A stretch of 30,635 bases of DNA from a virus: the IMG/VR virus record IMGVR_UViG_3300007516_000087, positions 1 through 30,635 of that record; one strand, 5' to 3'. The stretch's first letter is position 1; each line of letters begins with the position of its first letter. Shown here piece by piece: positions 24,591 through 29,935 of this stretch. The translations under genes and the position numbers were made by a program. The notes below the pieces were generated by a model. It saw only the letters and a list, made by a program, of their open reading frames with translations, did no database searches and had not been told where the DNA came from.

Positions 24591-26054
24591 TTACCGACGT
24601 TTAGGTCTAGAACCAAATATAGACATATAGACTTGTTTAGGGTCTAACTTCTCGTGACCTGTAGGATTTTGAATATGTAAGTCCCTGAGATTATAGCCAT
24701 AACTTGCTGGGTAGGGATTCTTATTATAATTAACAGCGCGGGTAAAATAAAGCAAAGCATCTACTGCATCGTAATGTCCATCGTCTGGAGATCGAGCAAA
24801 GTCATCTTTATTAGACTTATCCTTCCATCTACAATTCTTAATATGTCTTATTAATGTAGGACAACTTGGGCTTATAATGATCTTATGGTTAGCTAACATA
24901 ACTCGAAGTTTATTCAAGTGGGTTAACTTATCATGTTTAGCTGGGACTCCAAAATCTAACTGATGTAGAGGGTTGTTCTTTTTAGAGTAGATACTTATCT
25001 CTTGAATAACAAAAGGGTTAGTATCTGAAACCCTAGATTCGGGCTTTATTAGTTCATGGGTTAAGTCATTAGTCCAGAGTTCTATTTCTTTATCTTGTAG
25101 TAACTTAGTAAAATCAGGTAGATGAATCTCTTTTCCAGTTTTAACAATCTCATCTTGGATAACTAATCTATTCTCTTTAAAATCATAGTAACCATATAGA
25201 ACTACTGTCAAATCTTTAAATCCAATATCCATAGCCACATATCGACTATAGAATGGGGGCAATAAAGGATCGTATACAATCTTAGATAGAAGCTCGTCGT
25301 CAACCTCAGGAAGAACTGAAAGCTCCTCATCCTTAATAAGTTCACACATGAACTCTCGACGGAATCCAATAGAGTTAACTCCACCTTGGTACTGATCTAT
25401 AATGTTCTGAATTTGTTCAGGTTTGAGCATTGGATTATCATATACAGTCTTCTTGGTTAGAAGACCATTCATTTCAGATCGTTCTATATAAGTTATAAAA
25501 TCATGATCTGGTTCTTTAGGAGGACTGCTTGCTAAAATACATCGACCGCCGGAATGAATCAAAGTCGGCAATAATATATCTTTCATAATATCATCTAGTT
25601 TACCGACAAATCCAGCCTCGTCAACTAGAACTAAGTCTGAAGTCTGACCTCGTAATCTTTCTGCCGAGTTACCATCGGAACCAGCCATTTGAAGCTGGGC
25701 ACCATTTTTAAATACATATAGATATTGAGAAGGAATATACTCAGGCTTCATATCTTCAGGGCAGTCTTCTAGAATTTTCCGCATCTGGGGTTCAGCTAAT
25801 GTTTTAGCATGGAGCTTTGTATCCGTTAGATATTTGACGATAGCATTAGGTTTAGATATACAAACTGCAACTCCCATAGTAAGGAGAGCAAATGTCTTCC
25901 CAGACTGACGAGCTAGCAACCATACTAAAATAGAGTTGGGTGCTGACTTTTGATAAATCTCATACATCTCTTTCTGTAGAGTATGGAACTTATAATGAAT
26001 AAGATGACGTCTCCATAGTTCATGCTTAAGAGCAATCTTATTAATTTCAGCCAT
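24591..26054 (-). CDS. terL: Terminase large subunit (packaging ATPase and nuclease), 487 aa
   Basis: This enzyme pumps DNA into the prohead through the portal and cuts the concatemer. The ATPase part has Walker A LARQSGKT (residues 47-54), Walker B LVLVDEAG (141-148, with Asp145 and Glu146) and the coupling motif ILASSPP (173-179). The RNase H-like nuclease part begins with the first acidic residue Asp276 in AMDIGFKD and closes with a D-D-G-H-Y-D-A-V-D-A-L region near residues 424-434. The length agrees with podovirus-type large terminases, which lie between about 450 and 600 residues. The start overlaps the stop of the small-terminase candidate by one base, giving coupled translation. The host protein is not needed to identify the family; the packaging strategy cannot be told from this window. 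Confidence 0.95.
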   Translation of the reverse strand: MAEINKIALKHELWRRHLIHYKFHTLQKEMYEIYQKSAPNSILVWLLARQSGKTFALLTMGVAVCISKPNAIVKYLTDTKLHAKTLAEPQMRKILEDCPEDMKPEYIPSQYLYVFKNGAQLQMAGSDGNSAERLRGQTSDLVLVDEAGFVGKLDDIMKDILLPTLIHSGGRCILASSPPKEPDHDFITYIERSEMNGLLTKKTVYDNPMLKPEQIQNIIDQYQGGVNSIGFRREFMCELIKDEELSVLPEVDDELLSKIVYDPLLPPFYSRYVAMDIGFKDLTVVLYGYYDFKENRLVIQDEIVKTGKEIHLPDFTKLLQDKEIELWTNDLTHELIKPESRVSDTNPFVIQEISIYSKKNNPLHQLDFGVPAKHDKLTHLNKLRVMLANHKIIISPSCPTLIRHIKNCRWKDKSNKDDFARSPDDGHYDAVDALLYFTRAVNYNKNPYPASYGYNLRDLHIQNPTGHEKLDPKQVYMSIFGSRPKRR

Positions 26055-26488
26055 TACAATGCCTTCATTGCTTCAATCAATTGTTCATTAGTTAGAGAGC
26101 CAACAACATTAACTTCTTTCTTATCTTGCTTCCCTCTAATTTGAAGGAGAGTCTTTGTGTAGATTTCTGCTTTTTTACATTCTTCTAAGCTAAGCTCTCT
26201 CTGCATAGAATAGTTATTAAGTAGTGCTAACTGGATAAGACAAATCTGCTCTGCATCTGAAACCTCTGGGTCTTTCTCTGCCCCGCTACCTAATGTTCTA
26301 TACTTAGTATTCTCAATAGTTAGCTTCTCTAGCTTTCCAGAGAGTTCTTCAATTTTCTTACGTAACTCATTGATAGTACGAGTTTGATTTACAACCACCG
26401 CACCTTGGGCTTTATGATACGCAGCGGTATCATCTTCGTCGGTAGAATAAGTTTCAGCCAGTTTATCTATTGTGTTATTATCTGACAT
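26054..26488 (-). CDS. terS: Probable terminase small subunit, 144 aa
   Basis: An acidic, helical protein beginning MSDNNTIDKLAETYSTDEDD. A heptad-rich stretch of about residues 35-65 (TINELRKKIEELSGKLEKLT) looks like a coiled coil, and a second helical part (ICLIQLALLNNYSM, then LEECKKAEIYTKTLLQI) follows. The gene directly precedes and overlaps the large terminase by one base, the usual place for the small subunit, which forms a ring that recognises the packaging site. No helix-turn-helix is obvious, as is common in the oligomer-only small terminases of podoviruses. Function is assigned by position and helical make-up. Confidence 0.65.
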   Translation of the reverse strand: MSDNNTIDKLAETYSTDEDDTAAYHKAQGAVVVNQTRTINELRKKIEELSGKLEKLTIENTKYRTLGSGAEKDPEVSDAEQICLIQLALLNNYSMQRELSLEECKKAEIYTKTLLQIRGKQDKKEVNVVGSLTNEQLIEAMKAL

Positions 26489-26490
26489 AC

Positions 26491-26775
26491 TTACTTCCTA
26501 AAGGTTGAGCCTAGCTTTGCTAGCCCGACATCATTTTTCATATCTTTAACATGTGCAGCAGTTTCATCATGTTGAACTTTAAGAGCTTCGATAGCCGGGG
26601 CGTAATCTACTTGAGTAGACTTACCTTTAAAGTAACAGACAATATCATACGCGATAACTCCAATTAAGGAGAGCGCGGCTGTCTTGAATACATGGGGATT
26701 GTAAAGGGAGTAGGTTCCTGCAACTGAAAACAAAGCGAGGCAAATACCTCGTTGTGACTTGTGGTATTTAGGCAT
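26491..26775 (-). CDS. Two-span membrane protein, holin candidate, 94 aa
   Basis: After a short basic start (MPKYHKSQR) there are two hydrophobic segments at about residues 10-26 (GICLALFSVAGTYSLY) and 31-48 (FKTAALSLIGVIAYDIVCYF), separated by an Asn-Pro turn. A soluble, charged C-terminal helix of about 45 residues follows. Size and topology fit a class II type holin, the membrane protein that releases endolysin at the end of infection. The gene follows the M15 endolysin after a gap with an intergenic box and precedes the terminase genes, so lysis and packaging genes share one block. A structural membrane protein cannot be excluded. AAGGA lies before the ATG. Confidence 0.5.
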   Translation of the reverse strand: MPKYHKSQRGICLALFSVAGTYSLYNPHVFKTAALSLIGVIAYDIVCYFKGKSTQVDYAPAIEALKVQHDETAAHVKDMKNDVGLAKLGSTFRK

Positions 26776-26866
26776 ATAATCCTTGCTTGTTAAAAATAAG
26801 AGATACGTTAGCTGCTTGTTTAAATTGGTCGCTCGACCTGATCAGACTTGTAATTCTCTTGTAAGT

Positions 26867-26875
26867 AGTTGTTAA
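26867..26875 (-). promoter_or_regulatory. Intergenic box TTAACAACT overlapping the endolysin stop
   Basis: The minus-strand box lies at 26875-26867 and overlaps the TAA stop (26874-26872) of the M15 gene. It is about 92 bases upstream of the holin candidate. The leader contains a small perfect inverted repeat (GGTC/GACC around 26827-26838). Like the 5207 copy, the stop codon supplies part of the box. Confidence 0.55.
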
Positions 26876-27405
26876 TATTTCCATCGTCTATATCCTACTC
26901 TTGTATCTAAATGTAAAAAATTAATAGCCACCCCAATACTAGTAAACTCACTAGAACATATACCTTCAAACGCTGAATTCATTCCAGACTTAGGTCTGCA
27001 GTCAACTGCGTCACCTAATTCGTGGGTTGACTTCTTAGCTACAACTGTCGACACTCCAGAGTTCCTTATGTCTTCTTGATGCTTAGTGCATCTATAAGCC
27101 GAAGTAATCACTAGGGGTTCGGCTACATCAATTCGGATCATTTCCAACTTATCTATTAAGTGACACGAAACCCTCTGCTCTACACAGTCTGTATATGAGC
27201 ACTGACAGGACAGTTCCTTTGTACTAAAGTGTTCAGACACCTTGAATACTTGTCCTTTATCCCAAAGGTAATAATTTTCTACTTCTCGTAACTGAGGTCT
27301 AATCTCCAAAGAGGGAGAAGTTACTTTCTTTGAGCTGGACTTGGATTCTGTGGTATGATAAGTCAACAGGCTCATTATTGTCTTTACAATTTCGCTTATA
27401 TTCAT
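26872..27405 (-). CDS. M15-type peptidase, probable endolysin, 177 aa
   Basis: The domain is a Zn-dependent peptidase of the M15A/VanY type: VSEHFSTKELSCQCS is the usual front of the family, and AEPLVITSAYRCTKHQ its core. His128 in STHELGDAVD with Asp135, and His165 in NFLHLD, are the expected Zn ligands. Such enzymes cut peptide cross-bridges in the cell wall. The ATG at 27405 has a very good GGAGAG site and is accepted even though it makes a 107-base overlap with the 101-residue gene in another frame. The first 30 residues (MNISEIVKTIMSLLTYHTTE) are not part of the enzyme domain. Seven or more Cys residues are unusual for a cytoplasmic enzyme. Confidence 0.8.
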   Translation of the reverse strand: MNISEIVKTIMSLLTYHTTESKSSSKKVTSPSLEIRPQLREVENYYLWDKGQVFKVSEHFSTKELSCQCSYTDCVEQRVSCHLIDKLEMIRIDVAEPLVITSAYRCTKHQEDIRNSGVSTVVAKKSTHELGDAVDCRPKSGMNSAFEGICSSEFTSIGVAINFLHLDTRVGYRRWKY

Positions 27406-27604
27406 CTAACTCTCCAAGTAGTATTTCTCTCATATCCTTAATAGCAGACAGGGTCTTAATGAACTCTTCCTCACATTCATCTTGATCGAACCCATGATCG
27501 ATAGGGTCTACATCATCACCGTCACATAGTTGATGCCAGTAATTAAGCTGCTCAACCAGGTTACCAAACAACTCTATCTTAAACGTTAAGTCTGGTCTTT
27601 GCAT
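27299..27604 (-). CDS. Small acidic protein, 101 aa
   Basis: The start is set at ATG 27604 (MQRPDLTFKIELFGNLVEQL), which has AAGAGG just before it; the frame stays open upstream to 27715, but that would run inside the zinc-ribbon gene. The protein is acidic (DGDDVDPIDHGFDQDECEEE) with a helical middle (FIKTLSAIKDMREILLGELD). It overlaps the 27579-27791 gene by 26 bases and the M15 gene by 107 bases. I do not recognise the family. It may be an early or accessory protein; no domain is seen. Confidence 0.6.
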   Translation of the reverse strand: MQRPDLTFKIELFGNLVEQLNYWHQLCDGDDVDPIDHGFDQDECEEEFIKTLSAIKDMREILLGELDEYKRNCKDNNEPVDLSYHRIQVQLKESNFSLFGD

Positions 27605-27791
27605 TCTGCCTCTTCTGTTTAACTTGTAATTTAACACGTTTACACACGCAGTCAGGACAAGCCCTGCCCGACCACAATTTACCCTCAACATTAATGAATC
27701 TCTTATTACGTCCATCTGGGTAATAGCCGTCCTGTTTACGAACTTCTAACCCACTACACTTTCTACACTGAACTACATCTGACTCTTCCAT
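27579..27791 (-). CDS. Small zinc-ribbon-like protein, 70 aa
   Basis: Two Cys pairs are visible, CRKC at residues 9-12 and CPDC at about 45-48, spaced as in zinc ribbons, with an intervening basic loop (DGYYPDGRNKRFINVEG) and a very basic end (CKRVKLQVKQKRQNAKTRL). Similar short Cys-pair proteins are common in phages and often bind nucleic acid. The gene has an intergenic box (27811-27819) only about 20 bases before its start and an AAAGG site. The actual role, such as transcriptional control, is not shown by the sequence. Confidence 0.6.
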   Translation of the reverse strand: MEESDVVQCRKCSGLEVRKQDGYYPDGRNKRFINVEGKLWSGRACPDCVCKRVKLQVKQKRQNAKTRLNV

Positions 27792-27799
27792 AACAACCT

Positions 27800-27830
27800 T
27801 TGTTTCTATTAGTTGTTAAATGTTTCTATT
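27800..27830 (-). promoter_or_regulatory. Intergenic promoter-like element with doubled AATAGAAACA
   Basis: On the minus strand, AATAGAAACA occurs at 27830-27821, followed by TTTAACAACT and again AATAGAAACA. The ten-base repeat is thus duplicated 20 bases apart around a TTAACAACT box (27819-27811). The second half is identical over 20 bases to the element at 5215-5196. It precedes the zinc-ribbon gene. Confidence 0.6.
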
Positions 27831-27860
27831 AATAGCGAAGCTCTCTTTTTATATAGGTCA

Positions 27861-28367
27861 TTATATAAGGTTAAGTAACTCTGTCTGATTATCTAGTATG
27901 AACGCCTTAGTGTCGGCGTTTAAAGCATAAACCGGCAGCTTGAACTGATTGACCGTCCCGTAGTATGTTTCTATAAATAACTTAGCTTCAGCCTTTGTTT
28001 TAAACTTCCCCACCACCTTACTAACATCTCCTCGGGCTGTAACCAACTCTACATCCACGAACTTAAAATCCTTATTTGGTATAGCCCTTACCCTATATTG
28101 GATAGCCTTTCTGTACCCTTTCTGGAGAGTAGCAAAACCCATCCCAGTATACATATCCTTATAATACTCAGTATGAATCTTCAGTGTTTCTATATCAGCT
28201 CCCGCTGAAACTACTTTTATAGTTATCTCTGTCTGCCCGCGAAACTGCTTATATATAGAGTCCAGACTAGCACCCATACTGGTAGTATAACTGATAAGGA
28301 ATGACCTATCCTTGAATAGTATAATAACCCCAGATTGAGGTAACCCAAGCATGTCATCTAATCTCAT
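27861..28367 (-). CDS. Unknown protein, 168 aa
   Basis: The start codon overlaps the upstream gene's stop (ATGA). The front (MRLDDMLGLPQSGVIILFKD, then RSFLISYTTSMGASLDSIYK) is arranged like a small alpha/beta domain with a strand-turn-strand-helix order. It resembles distantly the start of GIY-YIG-type domains, but the G-I-Y...Y-I-G residues are not present, so I make no such call. The middle (YKDMYTGMGFATLQKGYRKA) and end (FKTKAEAKLFIETYYGTVNQ) are basic and helical. It lies at the front of the leftward genes. Two copies of the ATAGAAAC box fall inside its reading frame, at 27974-27967 and 28193-28186. Confidence 0.65.
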   Translation of the reverse strand: MRLDDMLGLPQSGVIILFKDRSFLISYTTSMGASLDSIYKQFRGQTEITIKVVSAGADIETLKIHTEYYKDMYTGMGFATLQKGYRKAIQYRVRAIPNKDFKFVDVELVTARGDVSKVVGKFKTKAEAKLFIETYYGTVNQFKLPVYALNADTKAFILDNQTELLNLI

Positions 28368-28555
28368 ATCTTTTCCCGCTTCTCAACATGTCCAATCCTA
28401 GATCGACGCCTCTTATTAAGCTTATACCCAACCCAACTAATAGCCGTCTCCTCTATATCAGAGTCAGATACCCGACTGGGACGTAGATCAGTAGCATACT
28501 GACAGGACTTCAAAGCCTCGTATGTATCTCTATATCGTCTTTTCTTCCTAGCCAT
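28364..28555 (-). CDS. Small basic protein, first leftward gene, 63 aa
   Basis: ATG 28555 (MARKKRRYRDTYEALKSCQY) is chosen; the frame also runs to a TTG at 28576, but AGGA is better placed for the ATG. The product is strongly basic at both ends (KLNKRRRSRIGHVEKREK near the end) and would suit a nucleic-acid-binding protein. It overlaps the next gene by four bases. It is the first gene reached by the leftward sigma70-like promoter (28708-28679), and the first intergenic box (28620-28612) lies about 57 bases upstream. Confidence 0.6.
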   Translation of the reverse strand: MARKKRRYRDTYEALKSCQYATDLRPSRVSDSDIEETAISWVGYKLNKRRRSRIGHVEKREKI

Positions 28556-28610
28556 ATAAATAAATCCTGTTTGCAATTGTCACATTGTATTACTAAGTGA
28601 TATCCATGTA

Positions 28611-28635
28611 AAGTTGTTAACGTTATCGACAACTT
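28611..28635 (-). promoter_or_regulatory. First intergenic box, embedded in an inverted repeat
   Basis: TTAACAACT on the minus strand occurs at 28620-28612. Here AAGTTGT (28611-28617) is mirrored by ACAACTT (28629-28635), so the box sits in an imperfect palindrome with an 11-base centre. Only this copy shows the second arm. It lies in the leader of the leftward genes, 59 bases downstream of the sigma70-like promoter, and could be an operator as well as a promoter. Confidence 0.45.
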
Positions 28636-28678
28636 AGCTTATCCAAAAACACCATGTTTCTATACCCCACAATGATCT

Positions 28679-28708
28679 AATATACTGAAAACACACACAC
28701 CTTGTCAA
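28679..28708 (-). promoter_or_regulatory. Leftward sigma70-like promoter
   Basis: Minus strand TTGACA (28708-28703), an 18-base spacer that contains a GT run, and TATATT (28684-28679). The -35 is perfect and the -10 has five of six consensus bases. It would start a transcript near 28672, upstream of the first intergenic box and the 63-residue gene, and so could be the early promoter read by the host polymerase. Confidence 0.55.
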
Positions 28709-28846
28709 GCTAAATCTCTGTCCTTATATATGTAACATTTCCACCCATCCTAAAAAGGGGTCCCGACCATCCCAATTAACCGACCCACTCAGTACCCTAA
28801 CCCACCATCTGTAGATAACAGAACACCATATAGGAAGGATTTATAG

Positions 28847-28885
28847 CCCCCTCCCCTAATAACCCTAGCTCCCCCACCCCTACCC
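28847..28885 (-). repeat. Potential G-quadruplex tract
   Basis: The plus strand has CCCCCTCCCC (28847-28856) and then CCCTAGCTCCCCCACCCC with TACCC after it (28863-28885). On the minus strand this gives G-runs of 3, 4, 5 and 3 with loops of 2, 1 and 5 bases, plus two further G-runs, so it meets the usual four-run rule for a G-quadruplex. CCCTAGCT is itself repeated (28863-28870 and 28883-28890). Confidence 0.55.
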
Positions 28886-29132
28886 TAGCTTAAAACCCAT
28901 TTAAAGAAGTTAAGGGGAAACCTTTAGGAAGGGGATTCTTAACTAGCATATATAAAATATATATTAATACTAGCTACTACACGCGAGGAGAATAGTTTCT
29001 ATATTTGTAAGTATCTAAATTTGCATGTGTAGGTACTCGTAACATTGCACATACGTTTGTCCCATAGGGGGGTACTATATCCAAACAATCTAGCTACTTA
29101 GCCTACTGTTAGCCATACCTAACGACTGTAGG

Positions 29133-29186
29133 ATACCTATGCCTACCTTCGGGTATATATACCTATAGTTTGGGGACTATACCTAT
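29133..29186 (+). repeat. Three copies of ATACCTAT
   Basis: ATACCTAT occurs at 29133-29140, 29159-29166 and 29179-29186, spaced 26 and 20 bases. A TACC-TTCG-GGTA tetraloop and a TATAG/CTATA hairpin lie between or across the copies. They may be short protein-binding sites; the number and the regular arrangement are suggestive, but the local base bias reduces the weight. Confidence 0.4.
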
Positions 29187-29380
29187 GGCATGGGTTAGTG
29201 AATATACGTAGCAGACCTAACTAGTTGATAATACTTAAGTACATAGATACCTTACCTAATATCTATACCTTACATCATATCGTTCTGGTGGTATGTCATA
29301 TCAATAGCTTATATACACTATCCAATGTTATCATATACTTACATAGTTACTATACTACATATATAGATATATAGTGTTAT

Positions 29381-29444
29381 GGTGCCACTATGGCTCTATA
29401 TGGTGTCACTATGGCTCTAGTTTGGTGCCATTATGATACTGTCA
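29381..29444 (+). repeat. Iteron-like triplet 1 (21-22 bp direct repeats)
   Basis: Units start at 29381, 29402 and 29424: GGTGCCACTATGGCTCTATA, then GGTGTCACTATGGCTCTAG plus TTT, then GGTGCCATTATGATACTGTC. The period is 21-22 bases, or two helical turns, so a bound protein would meet all units on the same face of the DNA. Confidence 0.7.
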
Positions 29445-29452
29445 ATTATATG

Positions 29453-29468
29453 TTAGACAGTTGTCTAA
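29453..29468. promoter_or_regulatory. Palindrome TTAGACA-GT-TGTCTAA between the repeat triplets
   Basis: TTAGACAGTTGTCTAA has perfect seven-base arms around a two-base centre. It lies between the two iteron triplets (8 bases after the first, 50 before the second). Such a dyad fits the site of a dimeric repressor or initiator. Confidence 0.55.
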
Positions 29469-29518
29469 TATGTGTACAGTGGTGGTATTTTTGCTAAGCC
29501 CTTGATATTGCTATATGT

Positions 29519-29579
29519 AGTGTCGTATTGACTCTAGTTTGGTGCCATATTGACTCTAGATAGTGACATAATGCACCTA
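29519..29579 (+). repeat. Iteron-like triplet 2 (22 bp direct repeats)
   Basis: Units start at 29519 (AGTGTCGTATTGACTCTAG plus TTT), 29541 (GGTGCCATATTGACTCTAG plus ATA) and 29562 (AGTGACATAATGCACCTA, degenerate, 12 of 18 positions agreeing). They match the first triplet in the form R-GTG-Y-CA-x-x-x-TG-x-CTCTA. The same 22-base period is kept, so the two clusters are one family. Confidence 0.65.
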
Positions 29580-29621
29580 TGCACTAGTAGCCCGTTTACC
29601 TGATATCAGCTACTTAGATAC

Positions 29622-29638
29622 TTGGCACGGTTGATGCA
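29622..29638 (+). promoter_or_regulatory. Sigma54-like -24/-12 element, upstream copy
   Basis: TTGGCACGGTTGATGCA. GG and GC are separated by ten bases, as required for the -24 and -12 dinucleotides of RpoN promoters; TGGCACG is consensus, and TTGC is changed to ATGC. It lies about 45 bases after the last iteron and 64 bases before a better copy. Confidence 0.4.
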
Positions 29639-29685
29639 ACTACCCTTTCAACAACGACAAGCTGAATAAGTGAGTCGAACAAGCC

Positions 29686-29702
29686 TTGGCACAACGATTG
29701 CA
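29686..29702 (+). promoter_or_regulatory. Sigma54-like -24/-12 element, downstream copy
   Basis: TTGGCACAACGATTGCA fits the RpoN pattern TGGCAC-N5-TTGCA with the right GG to GC distance. A start near 29712-29714 would give a transcript covering the rightward genes, including the earlier ATG (29792) of the membrane peptide. No activator gene is visible in the window. Confidence 0.45.
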
Positions 29703-29780
29703 AGGTTAATAACATGAAGCTTGAATCGGTAAAACGAGTTAAGCATTTAAGTTAAATATAACATGATGTTATGCGAGAAG

Positions 29781-29809
29781 TTGACAGAAAAATGAATCGG
29801 TGTTATTAT
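29781..29809 (+). promoter_or_regulatory. Rightward sigma70 promoter
   Basis: TTGACA (29781-29786), a 17-base spacer and TATTAT (29804-29809). The -35 and the spacing are consensus and the -10 has five of six bases. The predicted start, near 29816, is followed by a TAAAAGC/GCTTTTA hairpin (29827-29846) in the leader and then by the small rightward genes. Confidence 0.7.
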
Positions 29810-29935
29810 CTTATTAAGCGAAACGGTAAAAGCAAAAACGCTTTTATCAAACAACGAAGGAAGGGTATGATTGTTGCAGTAATTGTTTTGTTCATTGCCG
29901 CCTTCTTATTAGATGCAATATCTGAATGGCTATAA
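29792..29935 (+). CDS. Small single-span membrane peptide (47 aa, or 22 aa from an inner start)
   Basis: The frame from ATG 29792 gives a basic N-terminus (NGKSKNAFIKQRRKG) and one strong membrane segment (MIVAVIVLFIAAFLLDAI) ending SEWL, a plausible N-in single-span protein. However, this ATG lies inside the spacer of the sigma70 promoter, so transcripts from that promoter would lack it. An inner ATG at 29867 has an excellent GAAGGAAGG site and would make only the 22-residue membrane segment. The longer form would need the sigma54-like or a more distant promoter. The stop is immediately followed by the ATG of the next gene, which supports real translation. The function is unknown; an early membrane-acting peptide is a possibility. 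Confidence 0.5.
   Translation: MNRCYYLIKRNGKSKNAFIKQRRKGMIVAVIVLFIAAFLLDAISEWL

Larger units (their letters stand above)
28709..29780. other. Long gene-free regulatory and possible origin region
   Basis: I see no gene with a ribosome site in this stretch of about 1.07 kb. It is markedly uneven: C-rich on the plus strand at about 28740-28895, AT-rich afterwards. It holds a G-quadruplex-type tract on the minus strand, a lone ATAGAAAC box (28995-29002, plus-strand coordinates), a TACC-TTCG-GGTA tetraloop hairpin (29144-29155), a TATAG/CTATA hairpin (29164-29181), three ATACCTAT boxes, six degenerate 22-bp repeats in two triplets, a 16-bp palindrome and two sigma54-like elements. It divides leftward from rightward genes. 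Confidence 0.7.

Noticed and set aside
27299-27715. Longer start for the 101-residue protein
   Set aside because: It would overlap most of the zinc-ribbon gene, while ATG 27604 has AAGAGG at a good distance.
27861-28367. GIY-YIG endonuclease reading of the 168-residue protein
   Set aside because: Only the strand-turn-strand-helix order is suggestive. The defining Gly-Ile-Tyr and Tyr-Ile-Gly residues and the catalytic Arg and Glu are not seen in place.
5207-28620. Reading TTAACA of the junction box as an ordinary sigma70 -35 element
   Set aside because: A -10-like sequence 16-18 bases downstream is seen only in one or two copies, and the conserved block extends to nine bases including ACT, which sigma70 would not need.
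28639-28818. DnaA-box-like sequences (TTATCCAAA near 28639, and TTATCTACA on the minus strand near 28818)
   Set aside because: Each has one mismatch to the box consensus and there are only two of them, which is expected by chance in AT-rich DNA.
29390-29497. 35-codon plus-strand open frame through the iteron region
   Set aside because: It uses the ATG inside a repeat unit (ATGGCTCTA), has no ribosome site and is Cys/Trp-rich without any pattern. The repeats explain it.
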